NCBI GenBank assembly: GCA_910588375.1
Contig: CAJUQA010000006.1
Location: 62,001-126,000 of the forward strand
Length of the DNA: 64,000 nucleotides
Source: an uncultured Odoribacter sp.
Lineage (GTDB): Bacteria > Bacteroidota > Bacteroidia > Bacteroidales > Marinifilaceae
Direction: 5' to 3'
Shown: piece after piece, positions 61,980 to 64,000 of the stretch
How positions within the stretch are numbered: the first letter of the stretch is position 1
Layout of the letters: every line of letters begins with the position of its first letter
Program-made: the position numbers and the translations under genes
Notes under the pieces: model-generated
What the model was told of the DNA's origin: nothing
What the model saw: the letters and a program-made list of their open reading frames with translations, nothing else
Databases searched by the model: none

Positions 61980-62549
61980 CTATTTTCGTTGTATTTCTTT
62001 TAAATCATCTTGTTCCATACGATGATTTAAGCTCTCTCGCATTTTATCAATAAAATAAGTACGGCTATCATTTTTACGACGCTTCATATCTGTATAAGCA
62101 TTATAAAAATGACTCTCTTTTATTGTCATGCCAAACATACGATTAAAAAAAGAAGCCAATTCCGTAACTGTTATCTTTCCGTTATCAATACATCCCACTT
62201 CTTGTAATCCATAAATCAATTCCACATAATCTATTAAGGTGCCATTCCATTCATGCAACGACTCCGGCAACGGATGGACTTTTCCATAACGTTGTAATAA
62301 ATCCAGTTCCGTCGTAATATCAGCAATGGCGACATCCAAAAAACGAATCTGAGGATTCCGGTCCGGCAAATACTTCCGTAAAGAGCACAAACGGATTCGA
62401 GTATAACGCAATGTGCGAAAAATAACTGTACAATTCTCCTCTTCATCACAAAAAGACTGAAGCGTCCGATTAAATTCATGAAGTAATTCTTCGGTTACGG
62501 CAGCAGAGGCTATCTCTACCAAATTTTCTATTGTTATATGATGTGTCAT
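61980..62549 (-). CDS. RteC-like protein
   Basis: The 189-residue protein matches the C-terminal half of RteC, the activator of excision genes in conjugative transposons such as CTnDOT. Diagnostic text is WNGTLIDYVELIYGLQEVGCID, ITVTELASFFNRMFGM and KRRKNDSRTYFIDKMRESLNHRM. The N-terminal half is also helical. In CTnDOT, RteC acts after RteAB and a tetracycline signal. Neither rteA/rteB nor tetQ is in this window. It points to the integrase island being a conjugative or mobilisable element. Confidence 0.8.
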   Translation of the reverse strand: MTHHITIENLVEIASAAVTEELLHEFNRTLQSFCDEEENCTVIFRTLRYTRIRLCSLRKYLPDRNPQIRFLDVAIADITTELDLLQRYGKVHPLPESLHEWNGTLIDYVELIYGLQEVGCIDNGKITVTELASFFNRMFGMTIKESHFYNAYTDMKRRKNDSRTYFIDKMRESLNHRMEQDDLKEIQRK

Positions 62550-62952
62550 TTATTTATCATTTAATTATAAATCCCGATTATTAAGCATACAAATAATATT
62601 TACCCTTACCCACAAAGGGAAAGGGAGGTGATTTATTTCTTAAAAAATCAGGAACAGCGGCACACGATATTCATTAATTCATAGAAAATCCTTTCCTTGA
62701 ATTAGGTCCCTGATATTAATCCGATTATACTGTTTTTACCCATACTTTATTTTTATTTTATGAATTCAGTATATATATAAAAAGAATATGGCATATTATA
62801 TATTTCTAATGAAATAAAATCATTGTATAAATTAAATCCATCCTATTTCCCATAATTTCAGTTTTTGAAACCATACATATTCTTATTCTATAAAAATGCT
62901 GTGTTTTGTATTTTCAGAATCTGCTTTCAGACCGTTTACCTCCATGTTTGCT
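62550..62952. other. AT-rich gap with no recognisable gene
   Basis: About 400 bp of low-complexity AT-rich DNA upstream of the RteC-like gene and of the long inverted repeat. Short stretches are purine-rich (AAGGGAAAGGGAGG). No convincing ORF or promoter was found. Confidence 0.5.
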
Positions 62953-63155
62953 GTCTGTCGGTCATTTGGTGTCGTCATTACGTTACAGGAGCGAAGGTGT
63001 TTACGAGGTCTGTACGGAGATACAAGGTCGAGGCCTTACGGTTTGTAAAAAAATCTTCCCTGCGTCAGCGAGGTATTTGTTTTCCAAAACCTTGTATCTC
63101 CTAACCTCTACACCGAGAAGCCCCTGAAACGAAACGACCGATACGACCGAAAGAC
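62953..63155. repeat. Long imperfect inverted repeat (about 200 bp hairpin)
   Basis: The outer arms GTCTGTCGGTC (62953-62963) and GACCGAAAGAC (63145-63155) pair with one mismatch. Inner matches include TACAGGAGC with GCCCCTGAAA. A perfect 12-bp core is GGAGATACAAGG (63016-63027) with CCTTGTATCTCC (63090-63101), and GAGGT pairs with ACCTC beside it. The loop is about 60 nt. It ends 13 bp before an in-frame extension of the RadC-like gene. It could be a folded leader RNA, an old palindromic element or an origin-of-transfer-like structure. Small ORFs in it are rejected. Confidence 0.55.
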
Positions 63156-63248
63156 GCATCAAAAAAAATGTCGGATAAACGGGAAGCAGATAAAGTTTGG
63201 AAACTCACTCCCTCAACTCCCAAATCCGCATCAATAAAGGAGGTCAAA

Positions 63249-63713
63249 ATGAAAACAAACATCAACTTTCGACAAGTCAGCGAAATAAAAATCTGTTACA
63301 AACCGAAAGTAAAGGCAGAAAACAGATACAGAATCACATGCTCACAAGATGCCTATAACTTACTGATAAAGGAAGCATTCGACCCCAATACAATCGAATA
63401 CAAAGAATATGTGAAACTGATTGCACTCAACAGAGATTCCCAAGTAATGGGTATTACTACCATTTCAGAAGGAGGAATAAACAGCTCTGTGGTTGATATA
63501 CGTTTAATTCTGCAAATAGCTTTACTCACACATAGTTCAGCCATTATATTGGCGCATAACCATCCCACCGGACAATTATTACCGAGCATCCAGGATGACA
63601 TGTTGACCAAACAAGTAAAGGATGCTGCCAAAATTATGGACATCACACTGCACGACCATTTGATTGTAAGTAGTGATAATTATTATAGCTATACCGATGA
63701 CGGTAAATTATAA
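63249..63713 (+). CDS. RadC-like JAB/MPN domain protein of mobile element
   Basis: The start is fixed by AAAGGAGGT ending 5 bp before the ATG at 63249. The in-frame ATG at 63168 would add 27 residues. The 154-residue protein has the JAB metalloprotease-like signature: ISEGGINSSVVDIRLILQIAL with the conserved Glu, then ILAHNHPTGQLLPSIQDD (HxH...D zinc ligands). Such short RadC proteins are common in Bacteroides conjugative elements and may act as peptidase-like or DNA-processing factors. It is followed closely by a small membrane protein. Confidence 0.88.
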   Translation: MKTNINFRQVSEIKICYKPKVKAENRYRITCSQDAYNLLIKEAFDPNTIEYKEYVKLIALNRDSQVMGITTISEGGINSSVVDIRLILQIALLTHSSAIILAHNHPTGQLLPSIQDDMLTKQVKDAAKIMDITLHDHLIVSSDNYYSYTDDGKL

Positions 63714-63732
63714 ACGATTCAAAATACAAGAT

Positions 63733-63948
63733 ATGAATATGCCGATTACTTTCAAGCGTATTTTACACTTCACCGTACTTGCCATATGTTTTTTCATTCT
63801 ACGGAGCATATCGGAAGTTATAGGTATCATCGGAAATTTCCTTTGGGATATTATTAGGAGTATATACCGGATAATAATAGGGGTTACGGGATTTATCCTT
63901 TCCACCATTGCCTTCTTCGGCTTCATCCTTTGGTTATTCACCCTTTAA
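63733..63948 (+). CDS. Small membrane protein of mobile element
   Basis: Starting at the ATG at 63733 the product is 71 residues with two hydrophobic helices (LHFTVLAICFFILRS and IIIGVTGFILSTIAFFGFIL). An earlier in-frame ATG at 63673 overlaps the RadC-like gene and is less likely. The position after radC in Bacteroides elements is often occupied by such a small membrane protein. Function is unknown. Confidence 0.6.
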   Translation: MNMPITFKRILHFTVLAICFFILRSISEVIGIIGNFLWDIIRSIYRIIIGVTGFILSTIAFFGFILWLFTL

Positions 63949-63959
63949 CCCTTACCGAT

Positions 63960-64000
63960 ATGGCAAAGAGAAACAGCAAGACGGCAGCGCAGCAGTGCAG
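63960..64000 (+). CDS. Start of a further gene, cut by the window edge
   Basis: ATG at 63960-63962 opens a frame MAKRNSKTAAQQC that runs off the right end, 11 bp after the small membrane protein. Too short to identify; context suggests another element gene. Confidence 0.4.
   Translation, partial: MAKRNSKTAAQQC

Noticed and set aside
62865..63127. Two overlapping plus-strand ORFs in the long inverted repeat
   Set aside because: Cys/Arg-rich with no domain, and they follow the palindromic DNA rather than a coding pattern.

Overview
The window comes from a Bacteroidales chromosome. It has a SusC/SusD pair, Bacteroidetes-type promoters (TTTG about 19-20 bp before TAnnTTTG), lipoproteins with short lipobox signals, a permuted mutarotase fused to a sodium symporter, an Rnf complex and RteC/RadC-type mobile-element genes. 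I cannot name the species; Odoribacteraceae is only a guess from gene content.

Layout. 1-10.5 kb (minus strand): a sialic-acid scavenging operon. It runs from a YhcH-type protein through a two-domain sialate O-acetylesterase, N-acetylneuraminate lyase, a NanM-like mutarotase fused to an SSS transporter, an AGE-type epimerase and an alpha/beta hydrolase to a GH20 hexosaminidase cut by the left edge. A ROK-family regulator lies upstream with its own promoter. 11-16 kb (plus): a SusC/SusD glycan importer behind a 540-bp control region with three 22-bp tandem repeats and a segment bounded by a 19-bp inverted repeat, which could be a phase-variable promoter. 16-24 kb (plus): era, der and an rnf operon (rseC-like, B, C, D, G, E, A). 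24-42 kb: housekeeping and envelope genes (lipoprotein, HAD phosphatase, tRNA nucleotidyltransferase, lipid kinase, UDP-glucose dehydrogenase, a giant alpha-2-macroglobulin, AlbA_2 protein, esterase, gpmA, spondin-domain lipoprotein, ferritin, several unknown exported proteins). 42-46.4 kb: an AT-rich accessory stretch with a three-gene DUF3990/DUF3791 cassette, two XRE regulators around an anti-sigma-like ATPase, dispersed repeats and two DUF6266-like paralogues. 46.5-59 kb: nitroreductase, potABCD, a YidE/AspT transporter, a large protein ending in an ALK-like glycine-rich domain, map and an OmpA-type lipoprotein. 59.9 kb to the right edge: tRNA-Ser(GGA) followed by a tyrosine recombinase, RhuM-like, RteC-like and RadC-like genes, the start of an integrated element that continues off the window.

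The parts work together as follows. Host O-acetylated sialoglycans would be trimmed and de-acetylated outside the cytoplasm, imported through SusCD and the mutarotase-symporter, and cleaved to N-acetylmannosamine plus pyruvate. The mannosamine would then be epimerised to GlcNAc. Rnf, ferritin and PotABCD are general physiology.

By eye, the plus strand is C-rich to about 41 kb whichever strand carries the genes, and mostly G-rich from 46.5 to 59 kb. This skew switch falls on the AT-rich accessory region and makes it a candidate replication origin. The most unusual signal is a pair of elements (44418-44557 and 56925-57099) with different sequences but the same nested and crossing pairing plan, which looks like a recurrent structured RNA or a palindromic mobile repeat.
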